From Leclercia adecarboxylata (GTDB taxonomy: Bacteria; Pseudomonadota; Gammaproteobacteria; Enterobacterales; Enterobacteriaceae): DNA of 64,000 nucleotides. The position numbers and the translations under genes are program-made. Location of the stretch: contig NZ_CP035382.1 of assembly GCF_006874705.1 (NCBI RefSeq), forward strand, positions 4,402,001-4,466,000, read 5' to 3'. Position 1 is the first letter of the stretch. Every line of letters begins with the position of its first letter. The notes under the pieces are model-generated. The model made no database searches, was not told the DNA's origin, and worked only from the letters and a program-made list of their open reading frames with translations. Of the stretch, positions 42,481 through 52,591 are shown in pieces.

Positions 42481-44213
42481 CTCAGTCGTTTCCCTGTCGG
42501 TTGCAGTACCAGCGTGAGCTGGTTAAAGAGGTGAATATCCGCATAGAGCGCGAAGAAACGGTGCAGCATCTCGCCGAACAGGTTCACGTCGCCCTCGCCT
42601 GCAAAGTTGTCCATGTTCAGCGTGATCTCGATATCCACGCCCCGCAGCATTAAACCTTTTTCAAAGCGGCGGATCAGTGTGTGCTTCACCGCAACGATGG
42701 CCTCAAGGCGACGGCGGTTCATCTCATCACCGGTCCAGTCGTACAGCGCCAGCGTCCCGCGCAGCACTTCCGGGTTATCCATCATGCTGAGGAAGTTTGA
42801 GCCGAGATGGCTCATCACCCTCCAGTGGAACCGGTCGTTTGCCGGAGGATACAGGGGCATGGTGGGGGCCGTGACGTTCAGTACCCTGACCGGAACTTTG
42901 CCCGCTTTCACCACCCTGTCCAGCAGGGTACTTTCCAGTGCCTTACGCGGCAGCTGGCCGTTGGTGCCGGTGATCCGCATGGAGAGCGATTCCGGTTTTT
43001 CGGAAAGCTGATCCAGCTCGAAAGAACGTCCGCCGAGGATAAGCCAGGTGTCATAAAGACCGGAAGCGCCGCGCTTAACGCGCGTGTGGTAGTAGCGCTC
43101 CGGCGCATCGTGGCGCATCATGCCGCCCCGGTGCCGGAAGCTGGTGAACGGGACATAATGGTGCTTGCCGAGCTTCACCGCGCCGTGGATATTATCCACG
43201 CTGTAAATCTCGGTGTGCCCGTCCTGGAGGCGCAGCGGCCGCAGCAGGTACTCATTCTCCAGCGGACTGAGCGTCAGCGGATCTGCCTCAAGCGTGAAGA
43301 GATTGATAACCGGCGCACAGTGCAGGCGGAAATTATCCGTTTCAAACGGCAGGTCAGGTGACCAGGCTTCACTGAGCACCATGTCGATTTCAAACCAGGT
43401 GCTGGCCGCCGTCAGTCCGATAGTGTCAAGGCCGCGCAGCTCCACAAACATAAACTTCGGACGGAAGCTGAAATACTCCAGCAGCAGCTGATAGCCGCTG
43501 AATGCCGTGTCGCTTTTCTTCCACAGACCGTCATTGTCATCAAAACCCACCGGTCTGCACCAGCCGTCAAACGTATGGCGTTCAGTGCCGGTTCCGGCAT
43601 GACGGGCATACATGGCATGCACCCGACGGGTCATCGCCAGATGCAAGGCGGAACTGACCGGGCTTTCGGCATTCAGGAAAATAGCGACTTTCTCAAGCCC
43701 GGCCTTGCTCCAGTCCACTTTTTCCGGGCATTCAAAACGCAGGCGGATGGCCGAACGGCCGTCCGTTTCGGTATGCAGTCGCGCACCCGCAAGGTGCAGG
43801 GGTTGCAGGGGGACATCCCGCGTGGTGCGGTACTGGCAGGCGGTTTTGTGTGGCCCCACCGGACGCGACAGCACCGAAAATCCTTCTGCCAGCGTCTCTG
43901 CCTGACGCAGGCTCCGCCAGTCCGGCGTAAACTCAACGATGGCAAGCGACGGGATGGTCCGCATGTAGTGTGGCCATAACAGGCTCACCAGCCCCTCAGT
44001 CAGCTCCGGCAAGTCATCATCGAGCTTTTCACGCAGCCTGCCCATCAGGAAGGCAAATCCTTCAAACAGACGTTCTACGTAAGGATCGCGGGCACCGGGT
44101 TTATCCAGGTTAAGCATCGCCGCCCGGTCCGGGTGGGCGCGGGCAAATTCTTTTCCGGCCTCACGCAGATAGCGCATTTCGGCCTCGTAATAGCGCAGGG
44201 TTAAGTCATCCAT
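42444..44213 (-). CDS. tssF: T6SS baseplate protein TssF
   Basis: 589 aa. The N-terminus YYEAEMRYLREAGKEFARAH and the next RDPYVERLFEGFAFLMGRLR are TssF signatures. Two TssF chains and one TssG make each wedge core. The gene is complete and lies 32 bp after tssA, upstream of tssG. Confidence 0.95.
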   Translation of the reverse strand: MDDLTLRYYEAEMRYLREAGKEFARAHPDRAAMLNLDKPGARDPYVERLFEGFAFLMGRLREKLDDDLPELTEGLVSLLWPHYMRTIPSLAIVEFTPDWRSLRQAETLAEGFSVLSRPVGPHKTACQYRTTRDVPLQPLHLAGARLHTETDGRSAIRLRFECPEKVDWSKAGLEKVAIFLNAESPVSSALHLAMTRRVHAMYARHAGTGTERHTFDGWCRPVGFDDNDGLWKKSDTAFSGYQLLLEYFSFRPKFMFVELRGLDTIGLTAASTWFEIDMVLSEAWSPDLPFETDNFRLHCAPVINLFTLEADPLTLSPLENEYLLRPLRLQDGHTEIYSVDNIHGAVKLGKHHYVPFTSFRHRGGMMRHDAPERYYHTRVKRGASGLYDTWLILGGRSFELDQLSEKPESLSMRITGTNGQLPRKALESTLLDRVVKAGKVPVRVLNVTAPTMPLYPPANDRFHWRVMSHLGSNFLSMMDNPEVLRGTLALYDWTGDEMNRRRLEAIVAVKHTLIRRFEKGLMLRGVDIEITLNMDNFAGEGDVNLFGEMLHRFFALYADIHLFNQLTLVLQPTGKRLRWNENHSQHVPG

Positions 44214-44245
44214 GCACAGTATTCCTGATAGTTAACAAAGATATT

Positions 44246-45853
44246 CTAGTCACACAGCACCATGGCCCGGGCCGGATCGATGGCAATCAGCCCCGCCAGC
44301 AACACATCCATCTCGGGCATCAGCCGGGTTTTATCGGACTCGCTGCGACTGGCTTTCATGCGCAGCAGCTTCAGGCGGCGGGCCTGAACCTCGAACAGCA
44401 GGCCCGGCTCCCAGTCCGCTAGCGTCAACAGCGGAGCGGAAGCCGTCAGTTCCCCCAGCAGATGCAGCGCCATCTCGTTGCGTCCATACTGCTCGGCCAC
44501 CCGGGCCATCAGCAGGCGCACCAGCCAGCGCTGACGCGGGGTATCCATTCCCGGGCGGGACTGGAGCCAGGCGAGTGCAGCTTCAGGCCCTTCGCTGTCG
44601 CCCTTTTCCATCGCTTCAGATTCCAGTAACAGCACGTCGTCTTCATGCCCAGTGGCAGCCGTTACTGGCTCAGTACCAAATGACAACCCCTCTTCGTGTA
44701 CCTTTTCCGCAATCCAGCCCATGGTCACCTCATCTGCAAACGGAGTGCCGTCATTCCATGCCAGTCCTTCCAGCCCGGGCAGGCGTCTGAGGAGCAGCCG
44801 CAGATCCAGCAGGACTGACGCCGACCAGTTCTCCCACGGCTGCCCCGAATGGCTGAGCCCCTGCCAGAGATACCACTGAAGATCGAGCCAGAAATGGTTC
44901 ACCGCTTCGCAGAACATCTGGCTGGCCTGTTCGACCAGCTCAGCCCAGTTTTTCTGCAGATACAGACGCTTCAGTTGCGCCCGGTACTCGGGTTTAGGCG
45001 GGAGCAGCCGGGTACGGCCAGCGCTGTCCAGCGGCGGGATCTGATCGACTGTATCCCAGCGAATGGTTTTTATCAGCCGGTGAGAGGCCAACCATCCCTG
45101 CGGTTGCTCACCCAGCCAGTCGGAAAGTAGCCTTGCCTGATCGAGCAAATCACGCCCGGACTTCACGGCAGTCAGTTGTGGCGACGGAGAAAAGACGGTG
45201 TCGCGTCCGGTTTCATGAATGCTGCTGTTCTGGGGTATAAGCACCTCCACCCCGCCGGAATGCGCCAGGCGATTATCCAGGATGGCACAGAAACCGGCAA
45301 AAGAGGGTTTTTCATCTTCAGGCCAGTCAGCGACGCTCGCCGCCAGCAAACTGACAGCCCCCGCAGTCAGCACGGCATCATCCCGATCCACTTCCGGCCA
45401 GCGCGAAAGTGTATCCAGCATTTTTGAGCTATTTAACCATTCCAGTGCAGCTTTCCTGGCATTAGCGCGCAGTGGGTGACAGCGTTTGCCGTAGCGGGAC
45501 AGCATCGCGACCAGCAGTAATAACCCTTCTGCCAGTCCTTTCTCACCGTCGCGGCTAAGCCGGGCCTGGATATACCATGTGACGACACGGATATCTTTGG
45601 CGCTTTCACACAGTATCTTTTCCGCCAGCGTACAGAGCAGCGCCGGATCGGTCCCCGAGAGCTTATTAATTTCTTCGCGCATCAGCTGGAAATTGTCGTC
45701 ATAGGCCGGATCGTCACCCGTTTCCGTCTCAGGGCTGACAGGTTTTAACCAGTTATCCCAAAGTGACAGGGTGCCGGAGGCGTTATCGATAAGGCGTTGT
45801 TGCTCTTCCTGATTTGTGGCGCATGCCGATAACAGGGCTTGGGGTGAACTCAT
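44246..45853 (-). CDS. tssA: T6SS TssA-type cap protein
   Basis: 535 aa. The ImpA_N domain near the N-terminus (about 45-130; YDDNFQLMREEINKLSG ... LLLLVAMLSRYGKRCHPLRA) and a long helical C-terminus with VasJ-type features (LQWYLWQGLSHSG) mark it as a long TssA. These proteins start tail-tube and sheath growth and cap the distal end. It lies 19 bp after tssM. The locus also encodes the VasL relative at 31163. Confidence 0.88.
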   Translation of the reverse strand: MSSPQALLSACATNQEEQQRLIDNASGTLSLWDNWLKPVSPETETGDDPAYDDNFQLMREEINKLSGTDPALLCTLAEKILCESAKDIRVVTWYIQARLSRDGEKGLAEGLLLLVAMLSRYGKRCHPLRANARKAALEWLNSSKMLDTLSRWPEVDRDDAVLTAGAVSLLAASVADWPEDEKPSFAGFCAILDNRLAHSGGVEVLIPQNSSIHETGRDTVFSPSPQLTAVKSGRDLLDQARLLSDWLGEQPQGWLASHRLIKTIRWDTVDQIPPLDSAGRTRLLPPKPEYRAQLKRLYLQKNWAELVEQASQMFCEAVNHFWLDLQWYLWQGLSHSGQPWENWSASVLLDLRLLLRRLPGLEGLAWNDGTPFADEVTMGWIAEKVHEEGLSFGTEPVTAATGHEDDVLLLESEAMEKGDSEGPEAALAWLQSRPGMDTPRQRWLVRLLMARVAEQYGRNEMALHLLGELTASAPLLTLADWEPGLLFEVQARRLKLLRMKASRSESDKTRLMPEMDVLLAGLIAIDPARAMVLCD

Positions 45854-45872
45854 GTTTTTCCTTGTCTCATCT

Positions 45873-48800
45873 TTATTCGACGTCTTCAGCGCTGGCCGTA
45901 ACCGTAAATATGGTTTCAGGCAACGTAAACCCCTGGAGCTTCAGCAACGCAAGCGGACCGTCGCCCAGTTCGCTGCGCATCACAAATTTCAGCGGATTAC
46001 CGTCCGGCGCTATCCAAACCATCTGAGTGCGGCTCGCATCAAGGGGGGTAACCTGGGCTTTATCCAGCAGACGGATGAAACCCCAGTTTCCCTGGTTGCT
46101 GGTGTAGAGTTGCATTCCGCTGCTGACGCTGCGCCAGCGGAGGCTCGCACCGGGGTAGTACGTGTTTCCCGGCCAGGTAAAACTCTGCCAGCTTTCCATC
46201 TGGTTAAAAAAGTCCAGATTCTGTTCATCAAGCGTCAGCTGCATACGAGCCACATCACGGGAAGGACGCGCCATCAGTTCGAAGTGAACGTTCGCGTCCC
46301 CCTGGGCAAAAACGATATCCGACAGTTCAGCCAGCTGGTTAATGGCCCGAAGGAAATTCGGGTTCACCTCCATACCCTGGTTTGCTGAAGGATCCACCAC
46401 CCAGTGACTCCCTTCCTGGTGAAGGATGCCGCCGAGGCTGGTTTTCAGGAACGTCGCGATACGGCCTGAATCACTGCGCAGGAACTGCGCCAGTAACGGC
46501 AGTGAGGCATCACCACCGGTGGCTTTAAACGGATAGCGACCGGCAAAGGCTTTGTTCCACTGATCGACAATAGTCGTCTGCCAGCGGGTATTAAGGCTTC
46601 CTGCCGCCGGAGTCAGCACCTGTCGCCAGGCCAGATCCAGCGGCTGAACAAACAGTGACTGACCGAATCCGTTCCACTCCTGTCCGAGGCTTGCCGCCAC
46701 CAGACTGCTGTAGTCACGCGTATCGGTCAGGTCGGTAGCCTTGCCCTGGAAGACTGTCTGGGCCAGCATCTGGGACATCGCCTGCGGATCCGGCGCGCTG
46801 GTGACCTGCTGGAGCTTGAGGCGCACCTGCGTCACGCGGGCAAGCCAGGACTGGAAACTCAGGTTACCGTTACGTCCGGTGCCCTCTTTTCCCTCCATGA
46901 ACCCCGTCAGCGGACCAAACACGTCATCCAGCGGTCCTTTCGGCCCCTGTGCCTGTTCGATGAACGGCCGGGCATATTTTTTTCGGCCAACCAGTTTTTT
47001 CGCCGAATCCACGATCGAATCCGCCAGCGCTTCGCCCTTCTCGCCTGTTTTTCCCTGGTAGTTCAGGGTGTTCATTAACGCCACCAGGGGTGACTGGCGC
47101 ACATCGCCGATCAGGCTGAGCTGGGCAATGGTTTCTGACAGCGATGTCGCTTCCTGCCACTGAATGCTGTTGACCATATTCAGCCAGGCATTACCAAAAT
47201 CGGTAAAATACCGTTCGGTCAGCCGGGCCTTCAGCGCTTCGGGTGCAATATCGCTCCCTGGCTGACGGGTTTTATCCGTCAGGACCCAGTCAATTTCATC
47301 GCGGCGAGTTTTAACCACGTCGTTAATCGCATCCTGCACCTGCTCTTCCCAGGCCTGGCGGGTAAACATGCCTGGCACTACTTCGTCCGTGCTGAAAACG
47401 GTGGAGGCATCGGTGTCGCCGGTCATATCCGCCAGCGTTAAATCTGGCCAGTTACTGGCCACACGCTTCAGCATGTCCTGATACAGCCCCGATTCAGCAT
47501 TGCGCTGGCCAATCTGTTTGAGCAGGATCTGGCGCACGGTTGCGACAAGTTCAGCATCGTGCTTAATTTTCCATTCCGGATGAGCCGGGAGATTCTGCGC
47601 GTAAAAACCCAGCAGTTTCGGGGCCAGTTCATGCCAGGCGCCATCCGGCACGCCCTGTCGTTTTGACCAGGCCAGCAGCACATTTTTCGCCAGCCATCCG
47701 ACATCCGCTTTGTCCGGCCGGGCCATCATCAGATAGCTTTTCAGCACATCGTAAGCCCGCTGTGCTCCCTGCGTGCGGGCATCACTGGCAGGGGGAAGCT
47801 GAACATAGGCGTTCAGTTGCTGCTTCAGGCGCGCTGCGGTGGCATCACGCATTAACAGGGCATTATTGCGGGCATACAACGGCCAGAGCGCCGTCAGCGT
47901 GTCGCGGTCCTGATTGAGTCCAAAGCGGGTGTACCACGGCGCACCGGTCGCCTCACGGTTCTGCAGCCGGGCAATGGCCTGCTGAAGCACGAGCTGGTTA
48001 TGCAAACGTTCGGTCAGCGGCTGTCTGGTATCGGCAGCAAGACGGGCGGTGCTCTGCGCCTGGTAAATCTGCGCCCGGTTGACGGTGAGGGACACGACTG
48101 TACCTGTGCCCCAGAACATAATCAGGCCAAGCAGCAGTAAACGCAGCCCCTTAAGCCAGTCGAAACTCAATTTTCTTGCGCGTACGACAGCACAGTCATC
48201 AATAACGGCTTTCCAGCCAGGGTTATCGAGCCGGGTATTGGGTACTGAGCCGGCAACAGCCAGTTCCGGGCTGAACATTATTCCCCGCAGACGGTATGCC
48301 GCCGTTCCCTGCACCAGTCCGCTCAGCAGGATGTTCAGGTTTGCTTTAAGGTCACCCTGCAGGCGGGAGGAGAGCTGCAGCAACCAGTTGTGCTGCGGGT
48401 TGTTCAGCACCTTAGACATTCCGGCCTGACGTAAACGCGACACCAGCGTATCCAGCGTGGCGAGCGCATTCTGCGGGGTGGCTACGGGGCCGAACAGCGC
48501 ACCGGTGGCTACCGGTTCACTCTTATCACCGGTAGCCGTTTCTTTGTCTGTCAGCCATATCCAGACGGGAGCCTGCCAGCCGAGGAGATAATCGGCCTTC
48601 TGGCGACAACGTAAGAAGGCGTCACGCTCAGCGTCGGTTGGCAGCGCTGAGGTATTTATTACCTGGATGATGCCGTCCACAGCTTTACCCGAAAGCAGAT
48701 GTTTTAACCGGGACAGGAAAATTTCATCCGGCAGTGACTGCGCATTGCCACCATAGATAAGCACATTGCCGTCACCTTCCTGCCAGAGATCGCAGCACAG

Positions 48801-49244
48801 CCCCGGCACCGCCTTCTGAACCTCATCCTTATTGCCCATAACGAGCAGGATCCTGACCTGATGCTGCCAGCGACGCCCGTACCGCAGGCGCAGATGCTCT
48901 GTTACCGGTTCATGCAGAAAAACAGGCTCACTGTTATCCTCTGCCCCTGCAATAACCTGCGCTACCGGGGCGAGAATCTGCTTTTTATTCTGATTCCAGT
49001 GGACGTACAGACCTGATTTACCCGCAAAATCGAATGCCCTTTCCACCAGCCATCCCAGGAGTAACAACGCGGCCACTAGCACTGCACAAAATGTGAGTAT
49101 TCGTTGTCCATCATACGGGCCTAACCCGGTGGACGAAGCCATATTTTCCGGAAAGGCGTAAAACAAAAATGCAACGATGACTGTCAGGAAAAAAATGACA
49201 GTAACAACAGAGCCGATGAGTGTTTTGACTTTGACCTTAGACAT
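45873..49244 (-). CDS. tssM: T6SS inner-membrane protein TssM (IcmF)
   Basis: 1123 aa. TssM spans the periplasm and joins TssL to TssJ. Two membrane helices lie near the N-terminus (about 9-31 and 50-68) and a third near 358 (LLLLGLIMFWGTGTVVSLTV), followed by the large periplasmic part. The cytoplasmic domain lacks the GxxxxGKT nucleotide site of many TssM proteins: the place reads VRILLVMGNKDEVQKAVPGL. The C-terminal beta domain (about 980-1115) is complete. It overlaps the gene upstream by 8 bp. Confidence 0.95.
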   Translation of the reverse strand: MSKVKVKTLIGSVVTVIFFLTVIVAFLFYAFPENMASSTGLGPYDGQRILTFCAVLVAALLLLGWLVERAFDFAGKSGLYVHWNQNKKQILAPVAQVIAGAEDNSEPVFLHEPVTEHLRLRYGRRWQHQVRILLVMGNKDEVQKAVPGLCCDLWQEGDGNVLIYGGNAQSLPDEIFLSRLKHLLSGKAVDGIIQVINTSALPTDAERDAFLRCRQKADYLLGWQAPVWIWLTDKETATGDKSEPVATGALFGPVATPQNALATLDTLVSRLRQAGMSKVLNNPQHNWLLQLSSRLQGDLKANLNILLSGLVQGTAAYRLRGIMFSPELAVAGSVPNTRLDNPGWKAVIDDCAVVRARKLSFDWLKGLRLLLLGLIMFWGTGTVVSLTVNRAQIYQAQSTARLAADTRQPLTERLHNQLVLQQAIARLQNREATGAPWYTRFGLNQDRDTLTALWPLYARNNALLMRDATAARLKQQLNAYVQLPPASDARTQGAQRAYDVLKSYLMMARPDKADVGWLAKNVLLAWSKRQGVPDGAWHELAPKLLGFYAQNLPAHPEWKIKHDAELVATVRQILLKQIGQRNAESGLYQDMLKRVASNWPDLTLADMTGDTDASTVFSTDEVVPGMFTRQAWEEQVQDAINDVVKTRRDEIDWVLTDKTRQPGSDIAPEALKARLTERYFTDFGNAWLNMVNSIQWQEATSLSETIAQLSLIGDVRQSPLVALMNTLNYQGKTGEKGEALADSIVDSAKKLVGRKKYARPFIEQAQGPKGPLDDVFGPLTGFMEGKEGTGRNGNLSFQSWLARVTQVRLKLQQVTSAPDPQAMSQMLAQTVFQGKATDLTDTRDYSSLVAASLGQEWNGFGQSLFVQPLDLAWRQVLTPAAGSLNTRWQTTIVDQWNKAFAGRYPFKATGGDASLPLLAQFLRSDSGRIATFLKTSLGGILHQEGSHWVVDPSANQGMEVNPNFLRAINQLAELSDIVFAQGDANVHFELMARPSRDVARMQLTLDEQNLDFFNQMESWQSFTWPGNTYYPGASLRWRSVSSGMQLYTSNQGNWGFIRLLDKAQVTPLDASRTQMVWIAPDGNPLKFVMRSELGDGPLALLKLQGFTLPETIFTVTASAEDVE

Positions 49245-50445
49245 TCCCTGACGATCCCTTGCGAACTTCTTCTTTGGTGATTACGGTGACCCAGATGTCA
49301 TCTTCATCTGAGGCAGGCTGCGCCGCGATAACCTGCGGGCCATTGTCGTTACAGGCAGCAGAAGCGAGAATAATGGCAAGCCAGGGCGCGGCACGTCCGG
49401 TATATCCCAGCGCGGGATCAATACTCCTGTTATCTTTCGACAAACTAAATACCACCCCGTTATTCTCACAGGCCATATTCCATCCACTTCCGCTGGCTAT
49501 CGCCGAGCCTGTATGCCAGCCGGCTTTCAGTGCTACAGAGTCTGTTGCGGCCCATAACAGCGCTCTGTTTAGTGTTTTTTCAAGCCCGGCTTCCTGGCCT
49601 TTTTCAGGCCTGTGGAGACACACAGCATCAGGCCAGGCGACAGCCTTACGGTTGCTGAGTACCAGCAGCGTGATGGCGTCGGCATCACCTTCATATGGCA
49701 GCGCTGGCAACGAAAACGTCACTGCTACAAGAATGCCCGGTTGCTCCCAGCGCTGGTCGAGCCAGGCATCAAACGCCGCCAGGCCTTTGCCAGCCAGAAG
49801 CCTGAAAAGCCGCCCTGTTTTGGCTGAGAGTTCATTTCTGAAATGTTCCTCTACTCTGGAACGAATATCATCATCGCAGTCCAGCATGAGGCAGCAGGGA
49901 ATATCTTTCGGGAGCATTTCCGTTATCTTCTGCACCCGGGTGACAAGTGTTGACGTAGTGGAGATGATTTCAGCATCTAAATCGGTCTGGAAGGCATTCA
50001 GGGCTGCATACCTGACAGCAGACAACCGACCACGAGGGGTTGAAAGTTTTGCCGCCAGCGAAGAGCTTTCTACCGCTTTAATCAGTACACCCGTTTTGTT
50101 TCCTGTAATATGCTGAACGCTGGTACCCAGTATCCACGCACAGCGCTGACCCCGTTGAATTTCACGCTCAATCAAAAGCTCACGTTCTGTATTGCGGGAT
50201 TCGGCTCCAGTCTGTTCCGCCTTATAGGCGAACCGGCGAAGCCCAAAAATAAGCCCCCATGAGCAGAACGGCAGACCCAGTGCAGTAAACCAGAATACAA
50301 ACCCCGTACGCTCAGCGGTCCATCCCCAGAGCGTCAGGGCAATACCGCCCAGCATGATAAATACCAGAAACAGCATCCAGCGACGGGTATCAGGACGCGG
50401 AACTTTCGCCGCCTTTTCGGGAACAGCATCCAGCCAGACGGGCAT
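49237..50445 (-). CDS. T6SS-associated two-TM protein
   Basis: 402 aa from MPVWLDAVPEKAAKVPRPDT, 2 bp behind the PAAR stop. Two membrane helices (about 25-45 and 50-72; WMLFLVFIMLGGIALTLWGW and FVFWFTALGLPFCSWGLIFG) are followed by a mixed alpha/beta domain. Genes like this lie next to tssM in Klebsiella/Enterobacter-type T6SS loci. I do not know a defined function. It overlaps tssM by 8 bp, which suggests co-production with the membrane complex. Confidence 0.75.
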   Translation of the reverse strand: MPVWLDAVPEKAAKVPRPDTRRWMLFLVFIMLGGIALTLWGWTAERTGFVFWFTALGLPFCSWGLIFGLRRFAYKAEQTGAESRNTERELLIEREIQRGQRCAWILGTSVQHITGNKTGVLIKAVESSSLAAKLSTPRGRLSAVRYAALNAFQTDLDAEIISTTSTLVTRVQKITEMLPKDIPCCLMLDCDDDIRSRVEEHFRNELSAKTGRLFRLLAGKGLAAFDAWLDQRWEQPGILVAVTFSLPALPYEGDADAITLLVLSNRKAVAWPDAVCLHRPEKGQEAGLEKTLNRALLWAATDSVALKAGWHTGSAIASGSGWNMACENNGVVFSLSKDNRSIDPALGYTGRAAPWLAIILASAACNDNGPQVIAAQPASDEDDIWVTVITKEEVRKGSSGNV

Positions 50446-50447
50446 AA

Positions 50448-50711
50448 TCAGGCGACCTTTGCAGGTGCATAAGAACTGATCAATGTGCAGCCACACCCAC
50501 ATCTGTGTCCATGAAAGGCAACCGGGATCCCGTTATCAAGATAATTCGGGTTACCTTCGATGATAGTTGTCGGGCCATGTCCGGGTATCGGACAGGAAAC
50601 CATGTCACCTTTACGCGCCACACCGAGCCCGCCAAATTTCATCGTTTCGGAAGCGGTCATCACTGAGCCACCGTGAGTGGTTTTATCGCCTTTTCGAATA
50701 ATCTGGAGCAT
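50448..50711 (-). CDS. PAAR spike-tip protein
   Basis: 87 aa, a bare PAAR domain. It forms the sharp cone on the VgrG spike and binds zinc. The pattern is complete: GDKTTHGGSVMTAS, VARKGDMVSCPIPGHGPTTI, NGIPVAFHGHRCGCGCTLIS, with His and Cys ligands in the last motif. No toxin domain is attached. It could serve both the hydrolase effector and other cargo. Confidence 0.93.
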   Translation of the reverse strand: MLQIIRKGDKTTHGGSVMTASETMKFGGLGVARKGDMVSCPIPGHGPTTIIEGNPNYLDNGIPVAFHGHRCGCGCTLISSYAPAKVA

Positions 50712-51100
50712 TATTTAAAGCCTCATTGTTCGTTTATAGATGATTTACTGTTCTCTTATCGAAGATACGAGTTTTAGTTCATTTATAAAAAATAAAATCG
50801 TAAGGTGTGATATTTTTATCCACAAAAAAATCGAATACGTGCTTCACTTCTGACTTTGAAATAAATATTTATTTAACAACGGCATCAACCTTAACCAAGA
50901 CAACAAGTGGAGTGCCTTTTGAATTGATATAGCCGACATTCACCCATTTATTATCGAAGGACTACTGTATTATTTTTATTGTTTCAGCGTTACAAGATAG
51001 GCTTTAGTTTGTGTGTTACTATCTGAAACAGTGAAAAAATGTGTCTTCAAGTTAATTGATGATTCATTTTCAATACTATGCAAGTAATCAGAGATGGCAT
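50712..51100 (-). other. Gene-free stretch with two short decayed coding remnants
   Basis: No intact gene. On the minus strand two C-terminal-like remnants are read: YLHSIENESSINLKTHFF ... AYLVTLKQ-stop (about 50992-51100) and FDNKWVNVGYINSKGTPLVV ... DAVVK-stop (about 50876-50965). They look like ends of a lost toxin or immunity gene. Confidence 0.5.
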
Positions 51101-51590
51101 TTTTTAGAAATTTTTCGTTTTTTCATTCTCTTTCGCTAATCGTTGATATTTGTCTATATTTTCTTTTGAGGGGACATCGCAACGAAGCATATTACTTGCA
51201 CGTCGGATATCCAATGAAGATAGTTTATTGTTCATTTTATTGATTGAAGGTACGTATTCCACAGCGGGTCGTCCTTGCCGTATTACCATTCACTCCCGTG
51301 CTTCGCAATCACACGGTATAAGCGGTCGCGGTAGGAGGCATTATGCACCGCCTGAAGATACTCCTGCTCCGGGTAGGAGCCGTCATGGTTGCTTTCAATC
51401 AACTCCAGCAACCGCTGGTAGTTATATTTGTTCAGTGCGTGAGTCGTACGCGTTTCATCCTGCGCCGCTTTATACAGCTGCTCCAGAATGCCCTTCACCA
51501 CGTTGTCCGGTTGTTGTATGCCATTAATCAGTTCAAAACTTGCAGGTGCCCTGTTCAGCGTGACAAAACCCTGTGATTCCAGCGCATACT
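50992..51590 (-). pseudogene. Displaced 3' fragment of the hydrolase-type effector
   Basis: The frame from 51590 reads YALESQGFVTLNRAPASFEL and runs through KYNYQRLLELIESNHDGSYP to KHGSEW. It is nearly identical to residues about 507-600 of the effector at 52578-55277. A TAA then interrupts (TAC TAC in the effector), and a few codons later the homology ends. The rest (MNNKLSSLDIRRASNMLRCD ... KENEK, then in another frame KFLKNAISDYLHS) is a different C-terminus split by a frameshift in an A-run. It is an old effector end pushed downstream. Confidence 0.8.
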
Positions 51591-51631
51591 AGTTCATTCT
51601 GAACCTGGCATGCACAATACCAGACGTAGCT

Positions 51632-52591
51632 TTACTGGATTAACTTCATATAAAAAGTGAATGGATATTTTTTATTACCTGCTGCATTTGACCATACCCC
51701 TTTCAACTGTCCCTTTTCAAACAGACCATCAAACGTCTCCGTTCCCTCAGGAACAAAAGCATTCAAGATCAATCGCTTATCTTTCCGACAGCCAGTTACA
51801 TTTATTTTTTTATTCATTTTCTCATAAAAATAATAACCAGAAACATTGTCACTGTTATATTCGAGATGCAAGCCTATTCTGAATCTTCCGTTTAATTTTC
51901 CTATATAATTAGTCGAATCAGAGTCTATACCACAGTTACTTAAACAACCAATATCATTCAAATTTATAGAGTCAGAATCTTTGCTATCAAGAGCAATTAC
52001 AGGGAATTGTTTGTTTTCAACACCATTAATAATATGTGATAGATAAAACAAAATATCATTTCCTGTATATTCATTGGGTTTATATGCTAACTTAATTTGA
52101 TTCACACATAATTCTGAAGCTACTTGTAAAAGCAAGCCATCTTTTTTTTCAGAAATTTCCCCTGCCGATGTATCACATTCCTTGCCAGACCATTTTTTCA
52201 CGTTATTACTGAAATCAACAGAGCTTTCAATGTAATAATACCTTACAGGTGAAAGGAGTTTATTGTTATATTTAAATGTAATAAACTCTATAGCCTTTGT
52301 ACTATCAAGGTACGCTTTCGAAAAAACGTATCTTTCTCCATATTTTTGCAAAGAGACATTTTCTGTTGTTTCATTCATATCAAAATAAGGGAATATTTTT
52401 TTTCCATTTTCAATATCTGCCAATTCAACTTTGTAAGATACATCACCAATATTCCGTTCCATTTTCAAGAAAATATCGCAAGAAACACTTCCCTTTAAAG
52501 AACAGTCTGAAACATCTAAGTCAACATTTGCATGTACATAAAAGGAACATAAAGATAAAACAAGACATACTATATTATTAGATTGTTTCAT
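51632..52591 (-). CDS. Secreted immunity candidate for the cell-wall hydrolase effector
   Basis: 319 aa. A Sec signal peptide is visible (MKQSNNIVCLVLSLCSFYVHA, cleavage after HA near residue 21), so the protein works in the periplasm, where a peptidoglycan hydrolase would act. The mature part is rich in Asp, Asn and Tyr, with several Cys that could form disulfides (CSLKGSVSC, CLSNCG). It overlaps the effector gene by 14 bp. The inhibitor role is inferred from the pairing and the location; I do not recognise the family. Confidence 0.72.
   Translation of the reverse strand: MKQSNNIVCLVLSLCSFYVHANVDLDVSDCSLKGSVSCDIFLKMERNIGDVSYKVELADIENGKKIFPYFDMNETTENVSLQKYGERYVFSKAYLDSTKAIEFITFKYNNKLLSPVRYYYIESSVDFSNNVKKWSGKECDTSAGEISEKKDGLLLQVASELCVNQIKLAYKPNEYTGNDILFYLSHIINGVENKQFPVIALDSKDSDSINLNDIGCLSNCGIDSDSTNYIGKLNGRFRIGLHLEYNSDNVSGYYFYEKMNKKINVTGCRKDKRLILNAFVPEGTETFDGLFEKGQLKGVWSNAAGNKKYPFTFYMKLIQ

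Noticed and set aside
51104..51289. 61-aa frame behind the effector fragment as an intact gene
   Set aside because: It has no ribosome site, begins in the wrong frame of the effector homology, and continues in another frame after an A-run; best read as part of a decayed C-terminus.
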